From an uncultured Lachnospiraceae bacterium (lineage in GTDB: Bacteria > Bacillota > Clostridia > Lachnospirales > Lachnospiraceae), in contig CAMWSA010000139.1 in the NCBI GenBank assembly GCA_947176785.1, positions 1 through 8,760 on the forward strand: a stretch of DNA of 8,760 bases, read 5' to 3'. The notes beneath the pieces were generated by a model. The model did not search any database and had not been told where the DNA came from. It worked only from the letters and a program-made list of their open reading frames with translations. This document shows, in pieces, positions 1-6,170 of this stretch (position 1 is the first letter of the stretch; each line of letters starts with the position of its first letter). Position numbers and translations under genes: made by a program.

Positions 1-643
1 TCCCCACATGGCTCAAGCCCTTTTTTATTTTTTCCCTGAGAGGGTCATCCGACGGCCCAATCATATAGAGGCCATACATGCAGAGCAGTACCGCAAAGGG
101 CAGATAAGACTGGTAAATGCCCAGACTACACGCAAGGCACAGCGCCCCCGGCAAGAAGCCCAGCCGATACTTTTTGGTAAGCAGTACCGCCAGCACCGCC
201 AACAGCACCGCCAGCATATAGCCGTCCATGGTGAACACATAGGCAAAGGTGGATGCCAGGGAGGGAAATCCTGCCAGCAGGCCGCCGGTTACGGCCACCG
301 CCCACCCCTGTCTTACCTCCAGAAATTCCACCAATAATGCGCTGGTAATGCCCAGATACAGCATAGCCAGCAGGCCGATGAGCCAGGGCAGCGTATAATA
401 GGAGGAAACCCCGCAGGCCACAGTCAGGAACCACCTGCCGGAGGTAATCATGTTCTGGTCAAAATACATGCTCGCCAGCCCGTCATGGTTGGGGATGTCC
501 CGCAGCATAATGGGCATATGTATAAATATGCCCGGCAGGAGGGTGCAGAGAAAAGCCAGCTTCCACTCCTTTTTGCAGCGCTTCCATATACAGTTCCATG
601 TCTCTGTAGGATTTTTCAATTCTTCCGCTCTCCTATTTTGCAT
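1..643 (-). CDS. GtrII-type membrane glucosyltransferase, partial (3' end beyond window)
   Basis: Only the first 214 codons are present; the frame is open to the left edge. The protein has a short basic N-terminus, then a hydrophobic helix (about residues 28-48), the segment HDGLASMYFDQNMITSGRW (53-71), and further membrane helices around 83-107, 114-137, 141-155 and 162-195. The DGL...SGRW stretch, the charged-aromatic MDGYML (139-144) and LGIYQSYLPFA (174-184) are what I associate with the Glucos_trans_II (GtrII) family, integral membrane enzymes that transfer sugars from lipid carriers to surface polysaccharide. The ATG at 643 has no clear ribosome-binding site. A TTG nine codons in (position 619) follows AGGAGA at about 9 bases and may be the true start; an in-frame ATG at 703 is also open. 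It is the last gene seen in the leftward cluster. Family assignment is by recognition; the sugar and acceptor are unknown. Confidence 0.8.
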   Translation of the reverse strand, partial: MQNRRAEELKNPTETWNCIWKRCKKEWKLAFLCTLLPGIFIHMPIMLRDIPNHDGLASMYFDQNMITSGRWFLTVACGVSSYYTLPWLIGLLAMLYLGITSALLVEFLEVRQGWAVAVTGGLLAGFPSLASTFAYVFTMDGYMLAVLLAVLAVLLTKKYRLGFLPGALCLACSLGIYQSYLPFAVLLCMYGLYMIGPSDDPLREKIKKGLSHVG

Positions 644-733
644 CCCGTAGGTTCTCTGTAAGCATACCGGGCCGGTACTCACGGTATAGCCGCTTGGGGC
701 CATCTGGTGATCGGCGCACTTTCCGGGAATCAA

Positions 734-1645
734 TTATTCTGAGATTTTGCAGTTCTTGTATTCAGATAGGTCTCGCTGCTCATTCAGCAGATACGCTGCC
801 AGGGTCTCCGCTATCTTCCACCGCCCGGCCTCGTTGGGATGTATGCCGTCCTCGGTGTACAGACGCCAGTCCTCCAGTTTGTCATTGGGGTAAAACCCGT
901 GGTACAGATCCAGAAATTCCACGCCGCACTCCCGGGCTACCCTGCGCTGGGCCTCCACGTAATCCTCCAGATGCCCCCCGCCAAAGTCATGGTTCTCACA
1001 GAAGTCCACAACGCTTCCCTCTTTGTCTGTAAACCACCAACAGTAGGTAGGACTCACAAAAACAATCCGCAGCCTGGGATAGCTCTGCCGCAAAACTCGT
1101 ATTCCTGTGCGCATGGCTCCCTCCATTGTATAGGCATCCTCCGGATTGTCCGGGTTACGGATGGGACTGCCGGTTGTATAGTCATTCATCCCATAGCTGA
1201 CCACCAGCGTCTGCACCGTGGAAAGATCCAGCCTATCCAGTTCATCCACGATATCCCCGAAATGCATGGTGACATAGTTCTTGGTGCGAATGGTCTGCTG
1301 TCCCCCGAAATCCTGAGCCGCAACTGCTTTAGCCAGCTGGGAGAAGGAAAGCCCGTCCCAGTAATAGGCGTCCCGGCCCTCCCTGTTCTGCCGGCTCATG
1401 GTAGTACCGCCGAAATCGCCGTTGACCACGGCCACCCCCATCTGCCCGGCCACCAGCCACGGTATGGAGGTCTCGTCCCGATACTGCCCTATGATGCTGT
1501 CTCCCAGAAACAGCACCTCCGCCCGAATATCTGTCTGGCGGCCCGGGCGGAGCAGCAGTGGAAGCAGCGCCAGCATTAGCAGCATTCCACAGAGCCCATA
1601 TACTATCTTCTGTTTTCCTGTGTTTCTCTGCTTTTCTGCCCTCAA
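734..1645 (-). CDS. Membrane-anchored SGNH/GDSL hydrolase
   Basis: A lipase/acylhydrolase-like enzyme with all the SGNH blocks. Numbered from the TTG start, they are FLGDSI with the nucleophile Ser50, a glycine in VVNGDFGG (about 76), SYGMNDY with Asn154, and DGIHPNEAG with Asp266 and His269. A basic N-terminus followed by a hydrophobic run (GMLLMLALLPLLL, about 20-32) is a signal anchor, so the catalytic domain should face outside. I chose the TTG at 1645 because GGAGG (1656-1660) and an overlapping GAGGG precede it and it begins just before the anchor. The longer reading from 1729, and an ATG at 1696, lack a ribosome-binding site. Members of this superfamily add or remove acyl groups on surface glycans. 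Given the glycan genes beside it, O-acyl editing of a polysaccharide or glycan is the best guess, but the substrate cannot be read from sequence. It is separated from pseG by a palindromic repeat. Confidence 0.88.
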   Translation of the reverse strand: MRAEKQRNTGKQKIVYGLCGMLLMLALLPLLLRPGRQTDIRAEVLFLGDSIIGQYRDETSIPWLVAGQMGVAVVNGDFGGTTMSRQNREGRDAYYWDGLSFSQLAKAVAAQDFGGQQTIRTKNYVTMHFGDIVDELDRLDLSTVQTLVVSYGMNDYTTGSPIRNPDNPEDAYTMEGAMRTGIRVLRQSYPRLRIVFVSPTYCWWFTDKEGSVVDFCENHDFGGGHLEDYVEAQRRVARECGVEFLDLYHGFYPNDKLEDWRLYTEDGIHPNEAGRWKIAETLAAYLLNEQRDLSEYKNCKISE

Positions 1646-1655
1646 ATCACCCTCG

Positions 1656-1660
1656 CCTCC
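1656..1660 (-). promoter_or_regulatory. Ribosome-binding site deciding the SGNH hydrolase start
   Basis: GGAGG on the minus strand, 10 bases before TTG 1645, with a second purine run (GAGGG) four bases before it. Neither in-frame ATG further upstream (1729, 1696) has such a site, which is why the shorter protein with a TTG start is preferred. Confidence 0.6.
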
Positions 1661-1740
1661 AGCCCTCTTGCATTTCCGGCATCCTATGGCAGCCATATAG
1701 ATCTGCGCAGGACTTATAGATACCGACATTGAAACTGTTG

Positions 1741-1874
1741 TTATACTTACAAGCGGATAGATATTCTTTTCTGCACGTCACAAGCGGCCTATAGTCAATG
1801 ACATATGGCGTTTACAATAATTGTGCAGCATGTGGCATGCAGGAACCGGAAAATCTTTGCGTTCGTCAGCATAT
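1741..1874. repeat. Long imperfect palindromic element, copy B (134 bp)
   Basis: The left end TTATACTTACAAGCG (1741-1755) and the right end CGTTCGTCAGCATAT (1860-1874) are imperfect inverted repeats. The inverted similarity continues inward: AGATATTCTTTTCTGCAC (1760-1777) faces TGCAGGAACCGGAAAATCT (1838-1856). Copies A (6065-6170) and C (about 6736-6819) share the same arms; the loop differs in length between copies. The element fills the space between pseG and the SGNH gene, and its right end touches the last base of the pseG stop codon. No coding capacity is evident. A small non-autonomous transposon (MITE-like) or a REP/ERIC-like intergenic repeat would both fit. As RNA it would form a long hairpin, but there is no U-tract to make it a terminator. 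Confidence 0.7.
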
Positions 1875-2980
1875 CAGTTCTCCGGCGCTAAAAGAGCCTC
1901 TGCCAGCCTTTCGGCCCCATAACCATCCACCAGCCTGCTGGCTCTCTGGGACATCTGCAGACGCAGCTGCCTGTCCAGCGCCGCCCGCCGCACCAAATTC
2001 CCGATTTTCGCCAACGTCCCTGTGGAGTCCAAATGATATTTCCCTGCATTCAGGCCGATTCCCTGGCCTCCAATATATTCCGTCAGCGCCTCCTGATTCT
2101 CCGCATAGGAAAAACACACAAAAGGTACCCCCAGGGCGCATAATTCATAAACGGTGGTGCCCCCCGCCGTGACCGCCAGGTCACATTGGAGCATCAGCTT
2201 CGCCATATCCTCCACCCGCTGATGCACCACCACCCGGGGATGCGTCCGGGCATAATTGGCTAGCCATGCGCCATGAGGGTTATAAGGTCCGGACACCACA
2301 TGAACATGACATGCCATGTCTTCCAGTCTCTCCAAAATCTTCCCCGCTATATTTTCCCTGTCTCCCCCTCCGGTGGTCACCAAAAGCTCTTCCACCTGTC
2401 CCCGCGCCTGATAATCACATCCCACAAACCGGGAACGAATGGGCACATAGGAAGCCCCTATATACAGTCGTGTATCCCGTTTCGCATCTATGCCGGGTAC
2501 ATTTTCCCCGCTGCATCCATAAGCCTCCTCATAGGATTGTTTATCGGCATAGGCATTATAATTAATCAGCCCATCCACCGGCCATATATGCCCCGGCACA
2601 TCCTCCAGCAGATACACTCTGCCATAAGCCTTCAATGCCTGTAAATATTCTGCCGTGACAAAATAGCTGTCTACCAGGATTACCCGCTGGCCAGATCCTG
2701 CTCTATGTCCCTCACTGCACTCCAACTGTTCCAGCCGGGGCAGTTCCGATAACATGTCATGATAGTCTGTTTCCAGCACCTCCGCCTTATACCCTCTGGA
2801 CTCTGCCAACGCCGCAGATGCCTCATCCGCACACCAAAATACTACATGAGTGTGATCCCGGATGTATTCTGCAATAGTCAGGCAGCGCATCAAATGGCCT
2901 ACCCCGATATCGGCATTGCCATCCGCACGAATCACAAGATCTGCTATTTTTCCCTGATTTTTAATGACTTTATTATTCAT
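1874..2980 (-). CDS. pseG: PseG, UDP-2,4-diacetamido-trideoxy-altropyranose hydrolase
   Basis: Removes UDP from UDP-2,4-diacetamido-2,4,6-trideoxy-L-altropyranose, the step before PseI in cytoplasmic pseudaminic acid synthesis. It has the two-domain GT-B fold of MurG relatives. From ATG 2980, the N-terminal IRADGNADIGVGHLMRC carries the family's catalytic His (His29). The C-terminal half has VTTGGGD (about 201-207), VVSGPYNPHG (about 228-237) and the UDP-binding VTAGGTTVYELCALGVP (270-286), followed by AENQ (293-296). The 368-residue length is normal for the family. A GTG at 2995, two bases past the darG stop, is an alternative start; neither has a good ribosome-binding site, so translational coupling to darG is plausible. 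The first dozen codons (NNKVIKNQGK) are AT-rich like the DarTG islet and lie upstream of where PseG proteins normally begin (near IRADGN), so the start may have been rebuilt when the islet arrived. Confidence 0.93.
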   Translation of the reverse strand: MNNKVIKNQGKIADLVIRADGNADIGVGHLMRCLTIAEYIRDHTHVVFWCADEASAALAESRGYKAEVLETDYHDMLSELPRLEQLECSEGHRAGSGQRVILVDSYFVTAEYLQALKAYGRVYLLEDVPGHIWPVDGLINYNAYADKQSYEEAYGCSGENVPGIDAKRDTRLYIGASYVPIRSRFVGCDYQARGQVEELLVTTGGGDRENIAGKILERLEDMACHVHVVSGPYNPHGAWLANYARTHPRVVVHQRVEDMAKLMLQCDLAVTAGGTTVYELCALGVPFVCFSYAENQEALTEYIGGQGIGLNAGKYHLDSTGTLAKIGNLVRRAALDRQLRLQMSQRASRLVDGYGAERLAEALLAPEN

Positions 2981-2997
2981 ATTCTCAAAAAACACTT

Positions 2998-4029
2998 TTA
3001 TAGCGCATTCCTCGACAGTTCATAATCACCACAAATATTTGGCGAAATAATTGATGTTTTCTCCAAATAATCAATGCATTCCAGAATATATTGATCGGAA
3101 AATCTGTTTGCTTTATCTACAGACCATTCCTTAAAGCATGCTACAAGCTGTTCTTTATTCTTAGTTTTCCCTTTTTGCACCAAATACAACACTGTTGCAA
3201 CCCCTTCCAGCTTCTTGTCTGTCTGTATTGCATTAATGTATTCTGTGGATTTTTTTACAGCAATGTGTAATTTACTAAACTTGCTATCCACTTTTTCACT
3301 ACAAATCACTTGATATACTTGTTCAAAAGTTGTCTGGGAATTGTCAATTCCATAATATTTCTGGTACTCTTTTATATTTCGTGCAACAATATCAACAGCG
3401 TGAGAATATGGTCCGTATTTCCACTTATCATACTTGAAATAATCTTCTTCCAAAAACAGATTCATAAAATAACCTGACTTTTGCAATCTTATATTATTAA
3501 ATTTTTTTAAATTAAGACGTATATCTAGCAATACCAAACCAGAGAGACTAATCTGTGGTGGCTTTTTAGGAATAGCCGTATACGAGGATGATGGCTCAAA
3601 AATTAAAAAATCGTATTTGTCAGATAAATCAGATATTTTATTCTCTATTATACCCCTTACATCTGTCCAAATCAAACCTCCATTTCCACAACCTAATGGA
3701 GGAATTGCAATTCTTTTGACAACCAATTTAGGAAGTAACTCAACAAAAGAATTCAGCCCTTTTTCTATATATTCTATTTTTGAATTCTCTCGCCAGTTAT
3801 TTTTAGTCGGGAAATTAATTATTGTAATACCTTCCTCAAAATAGTAATGAAGTTTTCCAACTGTCAAATCTCCTGACCTACATGCCTTGATATAGGATTT
3901 ATTATTTTCCGGGAATCTCATTTTGAACTGATAGGCAATACCCTTCCCCATAAATCCTTCACAATTTACCGTGTTGACCAAACAGTCCGCATCACAGTCA
4001 AACATATTTCCCTTCGTATACTCAATCAT
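2998..4029 (-). CDS. darG: DarG, DNA ADP-ribosyl glycohydrolase antitoxin
   Basis: The antitoxin that reverses and blocks DarT. Residues 1 to about 155 form a macrodomain: VNTVNCEGFMGKGIAYQFK (18-36), INFPTKNNWRENS (71-83) with Lys76 in the position of the DarG catalytic lysine, and AIPPLGCGNGGLIW (108-121). In characterised DarG this domain removes ADP-ribose from DNA bases. Residues about 160-343 form the C-terminal domain, including LQKSGYFM (182-189) and KWKYGPYSHA (202-211), the type that in characterised DarG proteins binds and inhibits DarT directly. All expected parts are present and the length of 343 is normal, so it looks functional. It starts 12 bases after darT with an AAAGG ribosome-binding site (AGAAAGGGTAGTTATG), and its stop is only 2-17 bases from the pseG start. 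Toxin-before-antitoxin order is typical of DarTG. Confidence 0.94.
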   Translation of the reverse strand: MIEYTKGNMFDCDADCLVNTVNCEGFMGKGIAYQFKMRFPENNKSYIKACRSGDLTVGKLHYYFEEGITIINFPTKNNWRENSKIEYIEKGLNSFVELLPKLVVKRIAIPPLGCGNGGLIWTDVRGIIENKISDLSDKYDFLIFEPSSSYTAIPKKPPQISLSGLVLLDIRLNLKKFNNIRLQKSGYFMNLFLEEDYFKYDKWKYGPYSHAVDIVARNIKEYQKYYGIDNSQTTFEQVYQVICSEKVDSKFSKLHIAVKKSTEYINAIQTDKKLEGVATVLYLVQKGKTKNKEQLVACFKEWSVDKANRFSDQYILECIDYLEKTSIISPNICGDYELSRNAL

Positions 4030-4041
4030 AACTACCCTTTC

Positions 4042-4656
4042 TCAAAACCATTTTGGCTGAACATTCACATATGGAGGTTGCTCCAAAATTCCTTTCATTT
4101 GAAAAAGTCCTTCGATATATTGTTTTGTTTCCAAATCCGGGACATATACGCATTGAAATAATTCTGCCGGAATACATTTATCTGTCAAACATTCTGCCAT
4201 TTTTACGTTCCGTGAATATTCATCTACTGAACCAACTTTTTCCATTGTATCCCAATCAATATTGTTTATTCCATCAGAATATTCATATAGAACGCATTCC
4301 TGCTGAGACAATGGATGCTTTATCAAAATTTTAAAGTTATTAAACTCAGCCAATGCTCTTTTTATACATATGTACACAAACTTTTCTGTCGAATATGTAT
4401 TCTTCACAGCAACATCAAAAGCAGAATACGGGTGAAAATGAAACGGAATATACGGATCTAAACCTAATTCTTCTCTTTTGCTAATAATCTGCGGGTCAGC
4501 AACATCTCCAAAAACCACTTTATGTTCCAGCAGCCAACGTCTTGATAATAACCCGTAATTAATTATAGCTTCCATATTTGCTACTTTGGTAAGATGATAT
4601 AACAGCTTTTTCTCTCTGACCCCCTCTAATCCCATTTTGTACTCTTTTCCTTTCAT
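4042..4656 (-). CDS. darT: DarT, DNA-base ADP-ribosyltransferase toxin
   Basis: DarT-family (DUF4433) enzyme that uses NAD+ to attach ADP-ribose to bases in single-stranded DNA, blocking replication; DarTG systems act as abortive anti-phage defence. Visible features are LYHLTK (19-24) with His21, NYGLLSRR (33-40), DPYIPFHFHPYSAF (67-80) in place of the usual VPFYF segment, and KMAECLTDKCIP (152-163) with Glu155 as the candidate catalytic glutamate. The 204-residue length is normal for the family. It diverges from the better-known thymidine-modifying DarT2 proteins: the HPYSAF region lacks the usual Pro-Arg, and YEYSDG...IDW (124-135) is distinctive. The base it modifies therefore cannot be told from sequence. 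The second ATG (4635), preceded by AAAGGAAAAGAG, is an alternative start with a better ribosome-binding site. It begins 30 bases after pseI ends, without an obvious promoter of its own. Confidence 0.9.
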   Translation of the reverse strand: MKGKEYKMGLEGVREKKLLYHLTKVANMEAIINYGLLSRRWLLEHKVVFGDVADPQIISKREELGLDPYIPFHFHPYSAFDVAVKNTYSTEKFVYICIKRALAEFNNFKILIKHPLSQQECVLYEYSDGINNIDWDTMEKVGSVDEYSRNVKMAECLTDKCIPAELFQCVYVPDLETKQYIEGLFQMKGILEQPPYVNVQPKWF

Positions 4657-4686
4657 CTCATTGTCTATTTGTCATAAAGCATATTA

Positions 4687-5742
4687 TTAATCCTCCACCA
4701 GATTCCAGGCCATGGGAGTCCCCGTTTTAGCGTCCCTGGCAATCCGCCTGCCCAACAGCTGTTCATAATATTTGGTATGCAGCCCGTCCGCAGGTCTGAC
4801 GGAACGCAGATTCTCCGGGGTGAATATATCCCCGGCTTTCATGTCCTGCGCCACAAACAGGGAACGGCTGTGTTCTCTCTCCCTGGCCTGTTTGTCCGAC
4901 AGGTCATAGGACACCTTTCCCAGCGCCTTTTCCAGAATGCGAATATTGTCCACCATCTCCTTGAACTCCTGGGGTTCCATGGAAAACGCGGCATCCGGCC
5001 CGCCGTCGCTTCTGCGCAAAGTCATATGCTTTTCCACCATCCTCGCTCCCAGCGCCACCGCTCCCGCAGCTACCGCCGTGCCCATGGTGTGATCCGACAG
5101 CCCTGCCAGGCAATGAAATGTTTCCGCCAGATTGGGGATGGTGCGCAGGTTTACATCCTCATAGGGGGTGGGGTAAGCCGAGCAGCATTTCAGCAGAATC
5201 ACCTGCTCGTTCCCCTCCTCCCGGCAGGTCTGCACCGCCAGTTCGATATCCGCCAGCCGGGCGATCCCTGTAGCCAGAATCACCGGCTTGCCCAGCCGGG
5301 CCACCTTGCGGATCAGGGGAATGTCCGTAATCTCAAAGGAGGCGATTTTATAGGCCGGTACGTCCATCTCCTCCAGAAAATCCACGCTGGAAAAATCAAA
5401 TGGAGAGGAAAAGAGAATCAGTCCCATTTCCTCCGCCAGTTTTTTGAGCCTGGGCTGCCACTCCCAGGGCGTATAAGCTGTCTGATACAGTTTGTGCAGG
5501 GTGATCCCGTCCCACAGTGTACCCTGGGTGATCTGAAAACAGGGATCGTCACAGTCCAGCGTGATGGTGTCCGCCGTATAAGTCTGTATCTTGACGGCAT
5601 CCGCACCCGCCTCCCTGGCTGCCTTTAGGATCTCCACCGCCCGGTCAAAATCCATGTTGTGGTTGCCGGACATCTCCGCCACAATAAAGGTAGGGGAGTT
5701 CTCACTGATCACTTTGCCGCCGATTCTGATTTCTTTCTCCAT
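4687..5742 (-). CDS. pseI: PseI, pseudaminic acid synthase
   Basis: Condenses 2,4-diacetamido-2,4,6-trideoxy-L-altrose with phosphoenolpyruvate to give pseudaminic acid in the cytoplasm. The protein is full length (351 residues) with an NeuB-type barrel (about 16-280) and a C-terminal SAF antifreeze-like domain (about 293-349). Landmarks are SGNHN (25-29), TYTADTITLDC (54-64), GTLWDG (74-79), SSPFDFSSVDFLE (112-124), KIASFEI (132-138), LSDHTMG (215-221) with metal-ligand-type His218, and EKHMTLRR (237-244) with His239. The TYTADTITL and GTLWDG segments and the FEITDIPLI run separate PseI from sialic (NeuB) and legionaminic (LegI/NeuB2) synthases. ATG 5742 has a good ribosome-binding site (AAAGAGGA, 6 bases upstream). 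Upstream lie three structured tandem repeats; downstream, darT begins 30 bases after the stop. Confidence 0.96.
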   Translation of the reverse strand: MEKEIRIGGKVISENSPTFIVAEMSGNHNMDFDRAVEILKAAREAGADAVKIQTYTADTITLDCDDPCFQITQGTLWDGITLHKLYQTAYTPWEWQPRLKKLAEEMGLILFSSPFDFSSVDFLEEMDVPAYKIASFEITDIPLIRKVARLGKPVILATGIARLADIELAVQTCREEGNEQVILLKCCSAYPTPYEDVNLRTIPNLAETFHCLAGLSDHTMGTAVAAGAVALGARMVEKHMTLRRSDGGPDAAFSMEPQEFKEMVDNIRILEKALGKVSYDLSDKQAREREHSRSLFVAQDMKAGDIFTPENLRSVRPADGLHTKYYEQLLGRRIARDAKTGTPMAWNLVED

Positions 5743-5747
5743 AACTA

Positions 5748-5755
5748 TCCTCTTT
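5748..5755 (-). promoter_or_regulatory. pseI ribosome-binding site, in phase with the upstream tandem repeats
   Basis: AAAGAGGA on the minus strand, 5 bases before ATG 5742. It occupies the position where each upstream 74-75 bp unit has its conserved purine block GAAGAGGGAAG (or GTAGAGGTAAG), so the pseI ribosome-binding site looks like the remnant of a further unit. Confidence 0.65.
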
Positions 5756-5756
5756 C

Positions 5757-5997
5757 CTGCATACCGCTGGCTGCGCCTGCAATATTCCTTAATACGTATT
5801 TGGAAGTTTTACTTCCAAGCTTCCCTCTTCGTGGATATTGTTGACAGTGCCTGCAATATCCCTTAATACGTATTTGAAAGTTTTACTTCCAAACTTACCT
5901 CTACATGCATATCGCTGGCTTTGCCTGCGATATTGCACCGATCAATATTTGGATGTATAACATCCAAACTTCCCTCTTCGCGGATATTGCCGGCTGT
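5757..5997 (-). repeat. Three tandem 74-75 bp hairpin-forming units in the pseI leader
   Basis: Units are 5757-5830, 5831-5904 and 5905-5979, followed by a partial fourth (5980-5997). Each contains a short-loop stem (5800-5818, 5873-5893, 5948-5968) and a wider-loop stem (about 5761-5787, 5833-5861, 5909-5933). Units 1 and 2 also share the palindrome AATACGTATT. The short stem is TTGGAAGT/ACTTCCAA in unit 1 and changes to TTTGGATGT/ACATCCAAA in unit 3 with pairing kept. The wider stem changes from ATATTG/CAATAT to ATATCG/CGATAT, also with pairing kept. The non-pairing positions (one in unit 2, two in unit 1) are A-C on the plus strand but G-U in minus-strand RNA. The structure therefore appears maintained as RNA in the direction of pseI transcription. 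It could be a leader/attenuator, a processing site or a repeat expanded by chance. No terminator U-run follows the stems. Confidence 0.75.
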
Positions 5998-6064
5998 GTT
6001 CCCGGAAGGGACAGGAATGATTGCCGATCCCGAGCGTGCCTGTGGGCTAAACCCTGAAAAGTAA

Positions 6065-6170
6065 TTATATTCACGAGCGGTTAGATTTTCCTTCCTGCAC
6101 CTCACTTGCTTACCGATTATGCGGCATGAGGCGTGCAGGAACTGGAAGATCTCAGCGCTCGTCAGTATAC
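6065..6170. repeat. Long imperfect palindromic element, copy A (106 bp), overlapping the pseH 3' end
   Basis: The ends TTATATTCACGAGCG (6065-6079) and CGCTCGTCAGTATAC (6156-6170) are inverted repeats matching at 12 of 15 positions. Inward, AGATTTTCCTTCCTGCACC (6083-6101) faces GTGCAGGAACTGGAAGATCT (6133-6152). It is the same family as copy B (1741-1874). It overlaps the last codons of pseH, whose final residues YTDER and stop codon are encoded within the element's end. The interval between this element and the tandem units (about 5998-6064) shows nothing I can identify. Confidence 0.72.

Larger units (their letters stand above)
2945..4686. other. AT-rich islet carrying darTG inside the pseudaminic acid operon
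   Basis: Base composition drops sharply here. Sixty-base blocks I counted give 21/60 G+C from 3001, 13/60 from 3481 and 20/60 from 4201, against 37/60 in pseI from 5281. The drop begins just after the pseI stop codon and ends within the first codons of pseG. The two enclosed genes form a known toxin-antitoxin/defence pair and are unrelated to the flanking sugar pathway. I see no transposase, integrase, clear terminal inverted repeats or convincing target duplication at the edges, so the mechanism of acquisition is unknown. The boundaries are approximate. Confidence 0.75.

Noticed and set aside
839..1579. Plus-strand reading frame of 246 codons
   Set aside because: It is opposite the SGNH hydrolase with its intact catalytic blocks and has no recognisable features.
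2945..4690. Target-site duplication or terminal inverted repeats around the darTG islet
   Set aside because: Both edges contain short AT-rich words (ATATG, AATAAT), but no aligned direct or inverted repeat is longer than expected in such DNA.
4657..4700. Private promoter for darT
   Set aside because: TATGCT/TAATAT-like words lie between pseI and darT, but I cannot find a matching -35 box at the right spacing, and such words are common in AT-rich sequence.
4777..5628. Plus-strand reading frame of 283 codons
   Set aside because: It lies wholly opposite pseI, which has all PseI motifs; the antisense product shows no domain.
4687..5742. Alternative identity as sialic acid (NeuB) or legionaminic acid synthase
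   Set aside because: TYTADTITL, GTLWDG and the adjacent PseG- and PseH-like genes favour pseudaminic acid synthase.
5841..5846. TTGACA resembling a promoter -35 box
   Set aside because: It is on the plus strand, opposite to all genes, and forms part of a hairpin loop. No suitable -10 serves a plus-strand gene.
5757..5997. Possible CRISPR array or minisatellite gene repeat
   Set aside because: The units are directly adjacent with no variable spacers, are 74-75 bp long and imperfect, and have no cas genes nearby.
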